Source of the DNA: Xanthomonas campestris pv. phormiicola
GTDB lineage: Bacteria; Pseudomonadota; Gammaproteobacteria; Xanthomonadales; Xanthomonadaceae
Direction of reading: 5' to 3'
Length of the DNA stretch: 64,000 nucleotides
NCBI GenBank assembly: GCA_025666215.1
Contig: CP102593.1
Span: 1,439,001-1,503,000 of the forward strand
Positions 54,818 through 63,469 of the stretch are shown here, piece by piece. Both the position numbers and the translations under genes were made by a program. The notes beneath the pieces were generated by a model, which worked only from the letters and a program-made list of their open reading frames with translations, ran no database searches and was not told where the DNA came from. Numbering within the stretch: the stretch's first letter is position 1; each line of letters starts with the position of its first letter.

Positions 54818-55464
54818 GCAGATTCGCAGAACAAGGATGCCTGGAGTGTGGCCGATGCGGCTTTTATCGGCAAATCCGGCGCGTCGGCCGTGGTATCGGA
54901 TAGCAGGTGTCGCGGACGGCACGTCGGTGCGTGTCGCGTAGCGGCCGCTGGCGCGCCGGGGCGACTATGGCCATGCCTGGTCGCCAAGCGGCAGCTGTCG
55001 CCGCCCGGCTGTCTGCGCTGCAACGGGCGCTTGCGGTTCGCACGGCGACGCGGTGCCAGACCCGAAACGGAGGCGCTGCGGCAGGACATGCGTCGCGTTC
55101 CCATCGCCCCGCGCTGGCGCACTCCGCCGAGCGACGGCGGTGCCGTCCGATTGCGATAAAGCCGCGCCACCCCGACAAAAACGCCGACAGGCGGTGCCGC
55201 GCGGGCGTGGAAAGGGGGGGGATGCGCCGCCAGCCCAATATCGGCGACACTCTCACGGGTGCGTGATACGTGAAACCGTCAAAATGGGGCGGATCCAGGA
55301 CCATGCCGAATGAGAAGCCTGTCCCAGTATCCCTGCGATCCCCGCAAACCCGCGCCGCGCGAGGCGTTGCCGCCTTCTTGCGCGCCGCAAACTGTCTACT
55401 GTGCGGGTTCGCACCGTGATGTATGTTTGCGCCAATTAGGCGTCCTGCCAAGGATCAAGGTGGC
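54818..55464. other. 647-bp region with no convincing gene
   Basis: Between the antiporter and the divergent MASE1-like gene, all six frames contain only low-support ORFs with no domain, no ribosome binding site and arginine-rich, shadow-like composition. A run of seven G occurs at about 55213-55219. It may hold the promoters of the two divergent genes; nothing specific is recognised. Confidence 0.5.
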
Positions 55465-56979
55465 ATGGCTACACTGAAAAAATTCGCCGGCGGCATCCTC
55501 CTGAGTGCGGCGTATTGCGCGCTCTACGTGTTCGTCTGGCACTGGTCGATGGACCAATGGTTCCTGCCGGCCGGCCTGCGCGCGGCGGCGTTGCTGTTCC
55601 TGCCGTACCGGCTCTGGCCTTATGTGTTGCTGGGCGATGCCGCCGCGTTGCTGACGATGCGCGTGCCGATGGCCAACCACGACGGAGTCAGCGAGGTGTG
55701 GGCGTACCTGAGCCCGTTCCTGGCGGCACCGTTGTTTGCGTTGCTGCCGTGGGCCTTCCGTAGCCGTTTTCCCGCTTCGTCAGTGGTGCAGCGCTGGTTG
55801 CCGTTGCTCGCGCTGGGCCTGGGGCTGTGGGGCTTGCTGGTCAACAAGGCGATCAACGCGATGTTGGACGGGCCTGCCGCCTTCATCACCCTGGAAACCA
55901 GCGTCAGGTACTGGATCGGTAGCTACCTGGGTATTTTGATGTTCTTCCTGCCGGCATTGCTGTGGCTGCATCGCAAGGCCGACAAATCCTTGTCCAGAAA
56001 ATTGCTACGCGACTCGGCGATCGCGGTCCTCGCCGTGGCCGGCATTTTTGCTCTGGCGATGCGGACACCGGGTCTACTACACCAGTTCATCCTGCTGATG
56101 TTGCTGGTGCCGGGCGCCTGGCTCACCCTGTCCTACGGCTGGCGCGGCTCGGCGGTCGGCGTGGTGCTGGCCAATCTGGCGGTCGCGATGTCGCTGCCGC
56201 GCTCGAACTATGCGGGCGCTTACGACCAGCAGACGTTCGACGTGCAGATGCTGGTCGCGTTCGCGGCGACCCTGCTGTTCGTGCTCGGCGTGAAGATTTC
56301 CAGCGCGTTCCGCCAGGCGCGGCACTTCGGCTATGCCGAGCAGCAGGCGCTGCAGGTCGCGCAGGCCAGCTACATGTCCGCCGAGCGCACGCTGCGCAAC
56401 CGGGTGATCGAATACACTGACATCCATACCCATCTCAACAAGCTGCGCCGCGATATCGCCTCCTCGCTGAAGGAGCGCGGCCACTACGCTGCGGCCATGG
56501 AGATGAACCGTACCGGGGTGATCCAGGCGCAGTTGATGGACGATTACGTCGCCGCGCTGTATCCACTGGACATCGAGACCCGCGGGCTCTACGGCGCCCT
56601 GAACTCCATCGCCTTCGCCAATGCCTGCGACACCGAGGTGGAGACGCGGCTGCGCGGCGAATCGCGGCAGTTGTCGATCGGCCTGCAGCTGGCGGCTTAC
56701 CGCTGCGTGCTCAACGCGATGGAAGTGTTGCCCAGCGGCAGCCGCCATCGGATCACCGCGCGCGTGTGGAAAGCGCGTGGCCGGCGCGGCCTGGTGGTGG
56801 CGATCGCCGCCGATCCGACGCTGCTGGTCGACAAGGACACACGCAAGCGCGTGGACGAGATCGAGTGGGAGCTGGCGAGCCGGTTGAAAGCCCATGACGG
56901 CACCTGCCGGCGCCGCCATGAGCTGAAGATCAGCTTCCTCGTTTCCGAACCGTCGGAGCGGCGTCCCCTCACTTCTTGA
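55465..56979 (+). CDS. MASE1-like membrane sensor protein, no clear kinase domain
   Basis: A 504-residue protein. The N-terminal about 290 residues have eight or nine helices in the MASE1 style (FAGGILLSAAYCALYVFVW, WFLPAGLRAAALLFLPYRLWPYVLLGDAAALL). A coiled segment follows (AEQQALQVAQASYMSAERTLRNRVIEYTDIH), then about 170 residues with a possible degenerate histidine-kinase ATPase fold: LAAYRCVLNAMEVLP sits where an N box would be, but the G boxes are missing. No DHp histidine motif, GGDEF or EAL is seen. The ATG at 55465 has AAGGTGG upstream. Probably an inner-membrane signalling protein of unknown output. Confidence 0.65.
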   Translation: MATLKKFAGGILLSAAYCALYVFVWHWSMDQWFLPAGLRAAALLFLPYRLWPYVLLGDAAALLTMRVPMANHDGVSEVWAYLSPFLAAPLFALLPWAFRSRFPASSVVQRWLPLLALGLGLWGLLVNKAINAMLDGPAAFITLETSVRYWIGSYLGILMFFLPALLWLHRKADKSLSRKLLRDSAIAVLAVAGIFALAMRTPGLLHQFILLMLLVPGAWLTLSYGWRGSAVGVVLANLAVAMSLPRSNYAGAYDQQTFDVQMLVAFAATLLFVLGVKISSAFRQARHFGYAEQQALQVAQASYMSAERTLRNRVIEYTDIHTHLNKLRRDIASSLKERGHYAAAMEMNRTGVIQAQLMDDYVAALYPLDIETRGLYGALNSIAFANACDTEVETRLRGESRQLSIGLQLAAYRCVLNAMEVLPSGSRHRITARVWKARGRRGLVVAIAADPTLLVDKDTRKRVDEIEWELASRLKAHDGTCRRRHELKISFLVSEPSERRPLTS

Positions 56980-57403
56980 TGGTGACGGTCCACGCGTCGC
57001 CGCTGGTGGTGCTGGCTCGCTGCACGGTGAAGTAGCGCGCATCGTAGACCACGCCGCCGCGGCTGTAGTCCAGCGTCTCGACGATGCTGACCCGATCCAC
57101 GTCCTTGCCCATCGGGGTCACCCAGGCGGTGTTCTCGATGCGTCCGATCGCGCCACGCACCTGTCCATTCGCGTCGTTGATCTGCAGATAGGTCACCCCG
57201 TTGCGCTCGAACTGGTAGATGCTCACGGTCGCGTTGGCCGAGAGATCGGTTGCGGCCGGTGCGCTTTCACCCAAGCCTTGCCTGGCGATCTGGCTGCCGC
57301 CTCCCGTGGGGCAGCAGCTCTGCGCATGAGCGGCGGTGGCAAACGCCGAGCACAGCAACGCTCCCGACGCCAGCGTCGCGATTTTCGAAATATTCCATTC
57401 CAT
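56969..57403 (-). CDS. Small secreted protein of unknown function
   Basis: A 144-residue protein with a signal peptide (LASGALLCSAFATAAHAQ) and a CC pair right after it (QSCCPTGGGSQIARQGLG). The rest is predicted beta-rich (ATVSIYQFERNGVTYLQIND, GRIENTAWVTPMGKDVDRV) and ends in TVTIKK. No known domain is recognised. It is convergent with the MASE1-like gene and overlaps its end by 11 bp. Its own promoter must lie in the 57404-57735 gap. Confidence 0.75.
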   Translation of the reverse strand: MEWNISKIATLASGALLCSAFATAAHAQSCCPTGGGSQIARQGLGESAPAATDLSANATVSIYQFERNGVTYLQINDANGQVRGAIGRIENTAWVTPMGKDVDRVSIVETLDYSRGGVVYDARYFTVQRASTTSGDAWTVTIKK

Positions 57404-57663
57404 AGCTTTTTCCTTCCCCTGCTAAGGGTCTAGCGCCTGCCGTTCAGGCCATTCCACCTTACGCGAGTCGCAGCGTCCAGCTGTTGACAAATATGCGGTA
57501 GATACACGGCGTGCAGCGATATGCCGTTGATAGTTTGGGGATTGTCTGATTGTCTACAGAAGTAACTTCCTGCAGTTCTTGATTCGTGCTATCCGCTAAC
57601 ATTAATCGGTAGACGTCGCGCCCCGATTAACCAGCGATCGCCGGCCTGCGCGTGGCTCACCCT

Positions 57664-57692
57664 AAAAAAGCCCCGGCGAACCGGGGCTTTTT
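57664..57692. terminator. Bidirectional intrinsic terminator
   Basis: A GC-rich stem (GCCCCGG arm, CGAA loop) flanked by an A tract on one side and a T tract on the other can end transcription in both directions. It lies 44 bases past the stop of the TonB receptor on the minus strand. The surrounding gap 57404-57735 (332 bp) contains no gene; its left part, relatively AT-rich, should hold the promoter of the small secreted protein. Confidence 0.88.
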
Positions 57693-57735
57693 CTGTCTGG
57701 CAGCGAGTGCCGCATCGGTCACCGCTGCGCGCGCA

Positions 57736-60123
57736 TCACCATTTGTAGTTGACGTTGGCGTAGGCGAATGCGCCGTTGAAGCCGAACGGCGAGGAGGTGC
57801 TGTACGGCAGGTAGGTGCGGGTGCCGGCGCCGGCGCGCGACTGGTCGGGATATTCGTTTAGCACGTTGTCGCCGCCGATGGTGAAGTCCCAGTTGCCCAG
57901 CTTGTAGCTGGCGGCCAGGTCCAGCGTCCACTTCGCGGCATAGGTCTGGTCGGCCGCGGCGGTGGTGCCGAAGTCGGTGAACTCGCCCCAGCGCGTGGCG
58001 GTGGCGGTGAACGCCCAATCGCCCGGCGCCCAGACGCTGCTCAGGAAGAACTTGTCGCGCGGCGCGCCCTTGGTGATGCGGCCGATCTCGGCGCGGCCGA
58101 TGCGCACCGCGGTCGGGTCGATCGCCTCCAGCACCGCCGGGTTTTCGGCGATCTTCTCGATCTCGGTCTTGTTGTAGTTGTAGCCGGCGGTCAGGTCCAG
58201 ATTGCTGCTGCTCAGCGCGATCTTGTAGGTGCCGACCGCGTCGATGCCCTGGGTCTTGGTATCGATCGCGTTGGTGAAGTAGCGGCCGCCGCCGATGCCG
58301 GCATAGCCGTTGGCCTGCAGGTAGTTGCGCACCGCGGTGGAGGTCAGGTTCTCCGACAGCACGATGCGGTCGTCGATGTCGATGCGGTAGGCGTCGACGG
58401 TGACGTACAGCGCATCGACCGGCTGCAGCACCAGGCCCAGGCCGTAGTTCTTCGACTCCTCCGCCTTCAGCGGTTCGGCGCCGAGCGCGACCGCGGCCGG
58501 ATTGTCGGTGCGGAAGGTGCCGATCTCGAACGGCGTGGCGGTGATGCTGCCGTCGGCCTGGGTGACGTTGATGAAGTTGGTGGCGATGGACTGGAAATAC
58601 TGCTGCTGCAGCGACGGCGCGCGGAAGCCGGTGGAGGCGGTGGCGCGCAGCGCGATCTTGTCGGTGAACGCGTAGCGCAACGACAGCTTGCCGGTGCCGG
58701 TGTCGCCGAAATCGCTGTAGTTCTCGTAGCGCCCGGCCAGGCCGGCGGAGAACTTGTCGGTGATGTCGCCTTCCAGATCGACGTAGGCCGAATAGCTGTT
58801 GCGGTCGTAGTGGCCCGAATCGCTGGGCTTGAAGCCGGCGAACACCTGCGCGCCCGGCAGCAGGCTGCCGTTGGCCGAGGGCACGCCGCCGTTGATGTAG
58901 GAGGCCACGTCGCCCGGCGATTCGTTGAACTTCTCGCCGCGCCACTCGCCGCCGAAGGCCAGCGTGACCGGATAGGCCAGGCCGACGTCCAGCGACTTGG
59001 TGAAGTCGGCGTTGAGCAGGTTCTGGGTGACTTCCAGGGTGCCGGCATAGAAATCGGTCGGACTGGTCGTGCCCAGGCTGTTGTTGAGGCTGTTCTTGAC
59101 CTCGAAGCTGAGGTTGTTGCGGCCGTAGTTGTAGCTGATGTCGATGCCCAGCCCGCCCTCGGTGCTGGCCTTGAAGCCGCCGACCCAGGACACGTCCTTG
59201 CTGACGTTGTAGATCTGCGGCAGGAAGCCGTCCGGATAGATCTCGGGGCGGTTGCGGTTGTCACCGGACCAGCGGAAGTAGCCGTTGGACAGCACTTCGC
59301 GGCGACTGAGCATGCCGTAGGAATAGAAGGTCAGGTACTCGGCCGGGCTGTACTGGCCGTTGTAGGAGAACGCGCCCTGGTCGACGTCCGGGTCGCCGTA
59401 GCGCTGCTGCACTTCGCCCTGGTACGGCTTGGCGCGGTCGGTCTGGTCCTGGTGGCCGCCCTGCGCGGCGAAATGCACGCTGCCGTTCTCGCCGAACTTG
59501 ACCCCGGCGTCGCCGGACAGCTGGTACTGCTCGCCGTCGCCGGCGCTGTACTTGCCGTAGCGCGCGGCGATGCTGCCGCCTTCGCCGCTACCCTTGAGCA
59601 CGATGTTGATGACCCCGGCGATGGCGTCGGAGCCGTATTGCGCCGAGGCGCCGTCGCGCAGCACCTCGATGCGTTCGACCGCGGCGATCGGAATGGTGTT
59701 GAGGTCGGCCGGCGACGAACCGCGGCCCTGCGCGCCGTTGAGGTTGACCAGTGCGGTGGTGTGGTAGCGCTTGCCGTTGACCAGCACCAGCACCTGGTCC
59801 GGCGAGAGCCCGCGCAGCTGCGCCGGGCGCACCGCGTCGGAGCCGTCGGTGATCGCCGGGCGCGGGAAGTTCAGCGACGGCACCGCGCGCGACAGCGCGG
59901 TGGCCAGTTCGGTGGTGCCGGTGGACTGCAGCATTTCCGGCGAGATGATGTCGATCGGCGAGGCCGATTCGGCGACGGTGCGGTCGGCCACGCGGGTGCC
60001 GGTGACGATCACGGTGTCCAGCGTCTGTGCGCTGGCGGAAGAACTCTGGGCGAGCGCGGGCGTTGCGAATGCGGTCAGGGCGAGAGCGATGGCAGTCGCG
60101 AGAGGGCTGAACGAGCGGGTCAT
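57736..60123 (-). CDS. TonB-dependent outer membrane receptor, paralogue of the 20.7-kb receptor
   Basis: A 795-residue receptor with signal peptide (AFATPALAQ), TonB-box-like LDTVIVTGTRVADR, plug motifs AQLRGLSPDQVLVLVNGKRYH and IEVLRDGASAQYGSDAIAGVIN, and a final aromatic strand (AYANVNYKW). The ATG at 60123 is chosen because the leader starts there. It shares its whole domain plan and many exact motifs with the receptor at 20721-23159, so the two come from a duplication. The ligand is unknown. A terminator follows. Confidence 0.93.
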   Translation of the reverse strand: MTRSFSPLATAIALALTAFATPALAQSSSASAQTLDTVIVTGTRVADRTVAESASPIDIISPEMLQSTGTTELATALSRAVPSLNFPRPAITDGSDAVRPAQLRGLSPDQVLVLVNGKRYHTTALVNLNGAQGRGSSPADLNTIPIAAVERIEVLRDGASAQYGSDAIAGVINIVLKGSGEGGSIAARYGKYSAGDGEQYQLSGDAGVKFGENGSVHFAAQGGHQDQTDRAKPYQGEVQQRYGDPDVDQGAFSYNGQYSPAEYLTFYSYGMLSRREVLSNGYFRWSGDNRNRPEIYPDGFLPQIYNVSKDVSWVGGFKASTEGGLGIDISYNYGRNNLSFEVKNSLNNSLGTTSPTDFYAGTLEVTQNLLNADFTKSLDVGLAYPVTLAFGGEWRGEKFNESPGDVASYINGGVPSANGSLLPGAQVFAGFKPSDSGHYDRNSYSAYVDLEGDITDKFSAGLAGRYENYSDFGDTGTGKLSLRYAFTDKIALRATASTGFRAPSLQQQYFQSIATNFINVTQADGSITATPFEIGTFRTDNPAAVALGAEPLKAEESKNYGLGLVLQPVDALYVTVDAYRIDIDDRIVLSENLTSTAVRNYLQANGYAGIGGGRYFTNAIDTKTQGIDAVGTYKIALSSSNLDLTAGYNYNKTEIEKIAENPAVLEAIDPTAVRIGRAEIGRITKGAPRDKFFLSSVWAPGDWAFTATATRWGEFTDFGTTAAADQTYAAKWTLDLAASYKLGNWDFTIGGDNVLNEYPDQSRAGAGTRTYLPYSTSSPFGFNGAFAYANVNYKW

Positions 60124-60399
60124 TGGCGGGGCGGCTCCATAGCGGGGGAAGAGTCGGCGCCGCCGCATTCGTCATCACCCCCTCCCGGGTGTTGCGCGTA
60201 TGGCGAATGTTGCGGCTGTCGCCATGGATTACCGACATACGTCGAGTATGTCAACATTCCGTTAAGCCTGTGCGCGTGGTTGCATGTGCAACGACCGCCG
60301 CGACACTTGCGGCAGCGGCGATACAGATTTTTCATGCGCTTGTAGACAAAAGCCGAGTGCGCCTCCTAAATGGCCTTTGGCGCGCGTTCAATTTCACAC

Positions 60400-60889
60400 G
60401 GAGCGGCGCACTGGCGGAATCGAGGCCGCCAGGTACGGCTTGCGCGGTTCCACCTTCAACGGGTTATCTGATCGACGGCCCGCGGCAACCGCGATCCCGC
60501 CTCACCAGGTACCGCATGGCCGGCGATTTGGTGAGCGCGGCCAGCCTGTACGTCGGCGAGATGGTGTCGCTGGCCGGCCAGGACGACGCGCCGAGCCTGC
60601 GCGCTGGCCGGTCTCTGGAAGCTCCTGCCGGCGCGCTACCGCCCAGTGTGCTGATCGCGGTGCGACTGTGCGACCAAGGCGGTAGGCAGCGCTTCAACCG
60701 CAAGAGCCTGGACGACGTACTGCAACCCCGACGCTTCCAGAAGCCGCGTAGCACAACGCCGCCATCGACCATTTCGACAGCGACGCCGCCGGACATGCGT
60801 CTGGTCATGGCCGTCGCCAGGAATGCCCTCATTGGCACCACGGGCGCGGCGAGCAGAGCAGTGGCGGCATGGGACCCGTGGCGTACTAG
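60400..60889 (+). pseudogene. Remnant of class 3 lipase (module copy 0)
   Basis: This stretch aligns by eye with the C-terminal half of the lipase genes further right: the segment after the nucleophile (CTGGCGGAATCGAGGCCGCC), then the RYRMAGDLVSAAS and GEMVSLAGQDDAPSLRAGR parts. The N-terminal half, including the GHSLGG nucleophile motif, is missing, and small indels shift the frame several times. One frame keeps AGALPPSVLIAVRLCDQGGRQRFNRKS, another NAAIDHFDSDAAGHASG, so it shows what the tail of the intact lipase once looked like. It is not a functional gene. Confidence 0.75.
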
Positions 60890-60939
60890 AGTGCGCGCAA
60901 GTTGGAGACTTGGCTAAACAACTAAGGAGGGGGGGCGCG

Positions 60940-61170
60940 ATGAGCGATGAGACGAATGCTGACAGCAGCGATCCCGATCGCCCCGGCACACGCACGGTTG
61001 CGATGCGCAGCTCCCACGCGCCATGGCCAACGTCAATGCGGACGTTCACGCCAAGCTGGGCGCATCGCCACCTGGCGGATTGCCGGTGCAGCCCAGGCGC
61101 TAGCCCGACCTGCTGCACCCGCCTGTTGCCGCCGCATCCGCGATTTACCCGCCCGAGGAACACCCGATGA
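60940..61170 (+). pseudogene. Leader ORF of module copy 1, frameshifted
   Basis: An ORF with a strong AAGGAGG ribosome binding site starts at 60940 (MSDETNADSSDPDRPGTRT) and overlaps the next ATG as ATGA. Compared with the leader of copy 2 (62618), its first about 20 residues match in the same frame, then an indel puts the rest out of frame. The lost part (NADVHAKLGASPPGGLPVQP) is still readable in the lipoprotein frame, where a TAG then interrupts it. It is therefore a decayed copy of the copy-2 leader. Confidence 0.6.
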
Positions 61171-61778
61171 AACTGCACCACCTGGCCGCTGCCGCCATCA
61201 TGTCCATGGCCGTGGCCGCCGCGGGGTGCTCGAAAGGCATTGATGTCGGCAACGACGGTGCAACCGGTCACCTGAACCCGCATCCGGTCAAACGCTACGA
61301 AGTCATTGCCACCTCCCATGCGCCGGGGCCGTGGGATACGTTTGAGGGGGGGGCTACATCGGATATGACGTCATCAATACGGAATGCGTGCCGATGATCC
61401 CGTTCATTGGCGAGCAGCACGTGCCCAATACCGGCCTTAATATTCCCATGACACGAGTGGACGACCACACGTGGAAGGGGTATTTCTACCGGGCTGCCTT
61501 GCAGGATGAGGATTATTTCAAGCTTGGCGTTTGCCATTGGGATGTCACGAGCGTGGGCGTCAGTGCGATAGCGCAAGGAGTGCGGTTCGGTTGGGGGGGT
61601 GTTGGACGAACTCCTGCGCGACAGTCCGGAGACGAGTTATTTCAAGAGGAGCGTGTATGGAGATCGATCTTTCGCTCCCTATGGGGCGCCCGACTATTCT
61701 CCTCTTAGGCCCGAATACAAGCAGAACCCGGATGATTTCTTTCCAGTCACCATCGCTGTCAAGGAAGCCAAGCTATGA
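61167..61778 (+). pseudogene. Lipoprotein of module copy 1, two compensating frameshifts
   Basis: It begins as a good lipoprotein (MKLHHLAAAAIMSMAVAAAGC, lipobox cysteine at 21) nearly identical to the copy at 62858. After TFEG a G8 tract at 61346-61353 carries two extra bases compared with copy 2, so the frame ends at 61397. The middle is readable in the +2 frame (VPMIPFIGEQHVPNTGLNIP). A second change of two bases at the G7 tract near 61593-61599 restores the first frame, which then runs to a stop that overlaps the lipase start as ATGA. As written it cannot make the full protein. Confidence 0.8.
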
Positions 61779-62577
61779 GACCCATCGATCAAGCACTCGC
61801 CGATGCAGCCAATGATTCGTATGCAAACCGTCCACAAAGTGACGTCGATAATAATAAATACGTGTCTTTGGACGGGAAAAGGTACCAAGTCTTCGGTTGC
61901 GCGAATGACCTAGCCACCGGCTTTCATGCAACTGCATATCAGGATGTCGCGACGGGTGAGGTCATCATCGCCTACCGCGGCACCGACCCGGTATTATTCG
62001 CCGGCGAAACCAAGGCCGAAAAGGCCGGCCATGCGCTCACTACACTGCAGGACATCGCCGTCGATGCCAGATGGTGCGCGACACCGGCAACACGCAAAAA
62101 GCTGCGGCCGACGCCTTCACCGAGCAGATGATCGCCAAGGCGGCCGCGCAGGGTATTTCCAATGACCATGTATTCGTTACCGGCCACTCCCTGGGCGGCG
62201 CAGTGGCGGAAATCGAAGCGGCCAGGTACGGCTTGCGCGGCTCCACCTACAACGGCTTCGGAGCGGCGGACCTGATCGACGGCCCGCCGCAACCGGGGTG
62301 CCAGCTCACCAACTACCGCATGGCCGGCGACGTGGTGAGCGCGGCCAGCCAGCACGATCTGCAGAACGGCGCCGCCTCCGCCCGCGCGACCGCCCCTGCA
62401 GCGCACGACCTGGACGAAAGCGTGGCGTCGGCAGCGCGAGGCCGGCGCGTATGGCGCCGTCGTCACCCCATGGCGCCGCCGGCGGTGCGTGACCACCGCT
62501 GGCCATGGCCTCGCCGGCCCCATGGGCACTTCAAGCAGTGGCAGCACGGGGCCCTTGGCGTAATATCGCGTGCGTAG
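61775..62577 (+). pseudogene. Class 3 lipase of module copy 1, frameshifted
   Basis: The start (MRPIDQALADAANDSYANR) and YQVFGCANDLATGFHATAYQD match copy 2. One base is missing near 62069 (GATGCCAGATGG against GATGCCAAGATGG), so the first frame stops at 62131. The second frame then carries the nucleophile motif VFVTGHSLGGAVAEIEAARYG and AADLIDGPPQPGCQLTNYRM. After about 62350 the similarity to copy 0 breaks off and the end is scrambled. It is a broken gene; the catalytic serine motif is intact but cannot be reached in frame. Confidence 0.8.
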
Positions 62578-62617
62578 GTTGGAGAATTGGTCAAACAATA
62601 AGGATAGGTAACGCGCG

Positions 62618-62857
62618 ATGAGCCGCGACAAGAACGAGTACAGCGACAACCCCTATCGCCCCCGCACGCGTACGGCAAGCGATCCGCATCACGACGCGCA
62701 GCTGCTGCGCGATGTGGCCCTCATCAATGCGGAGGTTCACGCCAGGCTGCGCTCACTGCCACCGGGCGGATTGCCGGTGCAACCCAAGCGCAAACCGAAC
62801 CTGCCGCCGCCATCCGTTATCGCCGCACCCGCGGCTCACCCACCCGAGGAAGACCCG
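62618..62857 (+). CDS. In-frame leader upstream of the copy-2 lipoprotein
   Basis: An ATG at 62618 (ribosome binding site AGGATAGG) opens 80 codons (MSRDKNEYSDNPYRPRTRT, then VALINAEVHARLRSLPPGG and a proline-rich end) that run without a stop into the lipoprotein. It could be a 283-residue fusion, but the lipoprotein has its own GAGGAAG ribosome binding site, leader and lipobox, so a cytoplasmic N-terminal extension would block export. Either it is the remains of a separate small gene that lost its stop, or an alternative longer product is made. Its function is unknown. Confidence 0.4.
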
Positions 62858-63469
62858 ATGAAACTGCACCACCTGGCCGCTGCCGCCATCATGCCCATGG
62901 CCGTGGCCGCCGCGGGGTGCTCGAAAGGCATCGATGTGGGCAACGACGGTGCAACCGGTCACCTGAACCCGCACCCGGTCAAACGCTACGAAGTCATTGC
63001 CACCTCCCATGCGCCAGGGCCGTGGGATACGTTTGAGGGGGCCTACATCGGATATGACGTCATCAATACGAAATGCGTGCCGATGATCCCGTTTATTGGC
63101 GAGCAGCACGTGCCCAATACCGGCCTTAATATTCCGATGACACGAGTGGATGACCACACGTGGAAGGGGTATTTCTACCGAGATGCCTTGCAGGATGAGG
63201 ATTATTTCAAGCTTGGCGTTTGCCATTGGGATGTCACGAGCGTGGGCGTCAGTGCGATAGCGCAAGGTGTAAGGTTCGCTTGGAGCAGTTCGCTTGAAGA
63301 ACTCTTGCGTAACAGTTCTGAGACGAATTATTTCAAGAGGAGCGCATACGGGGACCGGTCTTTAGTGCCCTATGGTGCGTCGGACTTCGATCCTGCCAAT
63401 CCTGAAGTGCTTCAACGCCCCGATGCTTATTTTCCCGTCACCATCGCTGTCAAGGAAGCTAAGCTATGA
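62858..63469 (+). CDS. Lipoprotein of module copy 2, immunity-protein candidate
   Basis: An intact 203-residue lipoprotein: leader MKLHHLAAAAIMPMAVAAAGC with the lipid cysteine at 21, then GYDVINTKCVPMIPFIGEQH, MTRVDDHTWKGYFYRDALQ, LGVCHWDVTSVGVSAIAQGVRF and a C-terminal PVTIAVKEAKL. Two further cysteines (in TKCVP and GVCHW) might form a disulfide. It overlaps the downstream lipase by ATGA. Base composition is more AT-rich than the rest of the window, which suggests acquisition. Lipoproteins paired tightly with secreted lipases in xanthomonads are often immunity proteins that protect the periplasm; this role is inferred from position. Confidence 0.78.
   Translation: MKLHHLAAAAIMPMAVAAAGCSKGIDVGNDGATGHLNPHPVKRYEVIATSHAPGPWDTFEGAYIGYDVINTKCVPMIPFIGEQHVPNTGLNIPMTRVDDHTWKGYFYRDALQDEDYFKLGVCHWDVTSVGVSAIAQGVRFAWSSSLEELLRNSSETNYFKRSAYGDRSLVPYGASDFDPANPEVLQRPDAYFPVTIAVKEAKL

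Noticed and set aside
54864..55451. A 195-codon minus-strand ORF in the gap before the MASE1-like gene
   Set aside because: No ribosome binding site, no recognisable domain, and Arg/Ala-rich translation typical of chance frames in this GC-rich DNA.
57604..57692. Possible tRNA or small RNA gene next to the AAAAAGCCCCGG hairpin
   Set aside because: No cloverleaf or CCA end could be built upstream; the hairpin is explained as the terminator of the neighbouring receptor gene.
60123..60917. A 264-codon plus-strand ORF crossing the receptor promoter and the lipase remnant
   Set aside because: It begins opposite the receptor start codon and joins unrelated sequence. Only its later part has lipase similarity, with further frameshifts, so it is reported as a pseudogene instead.
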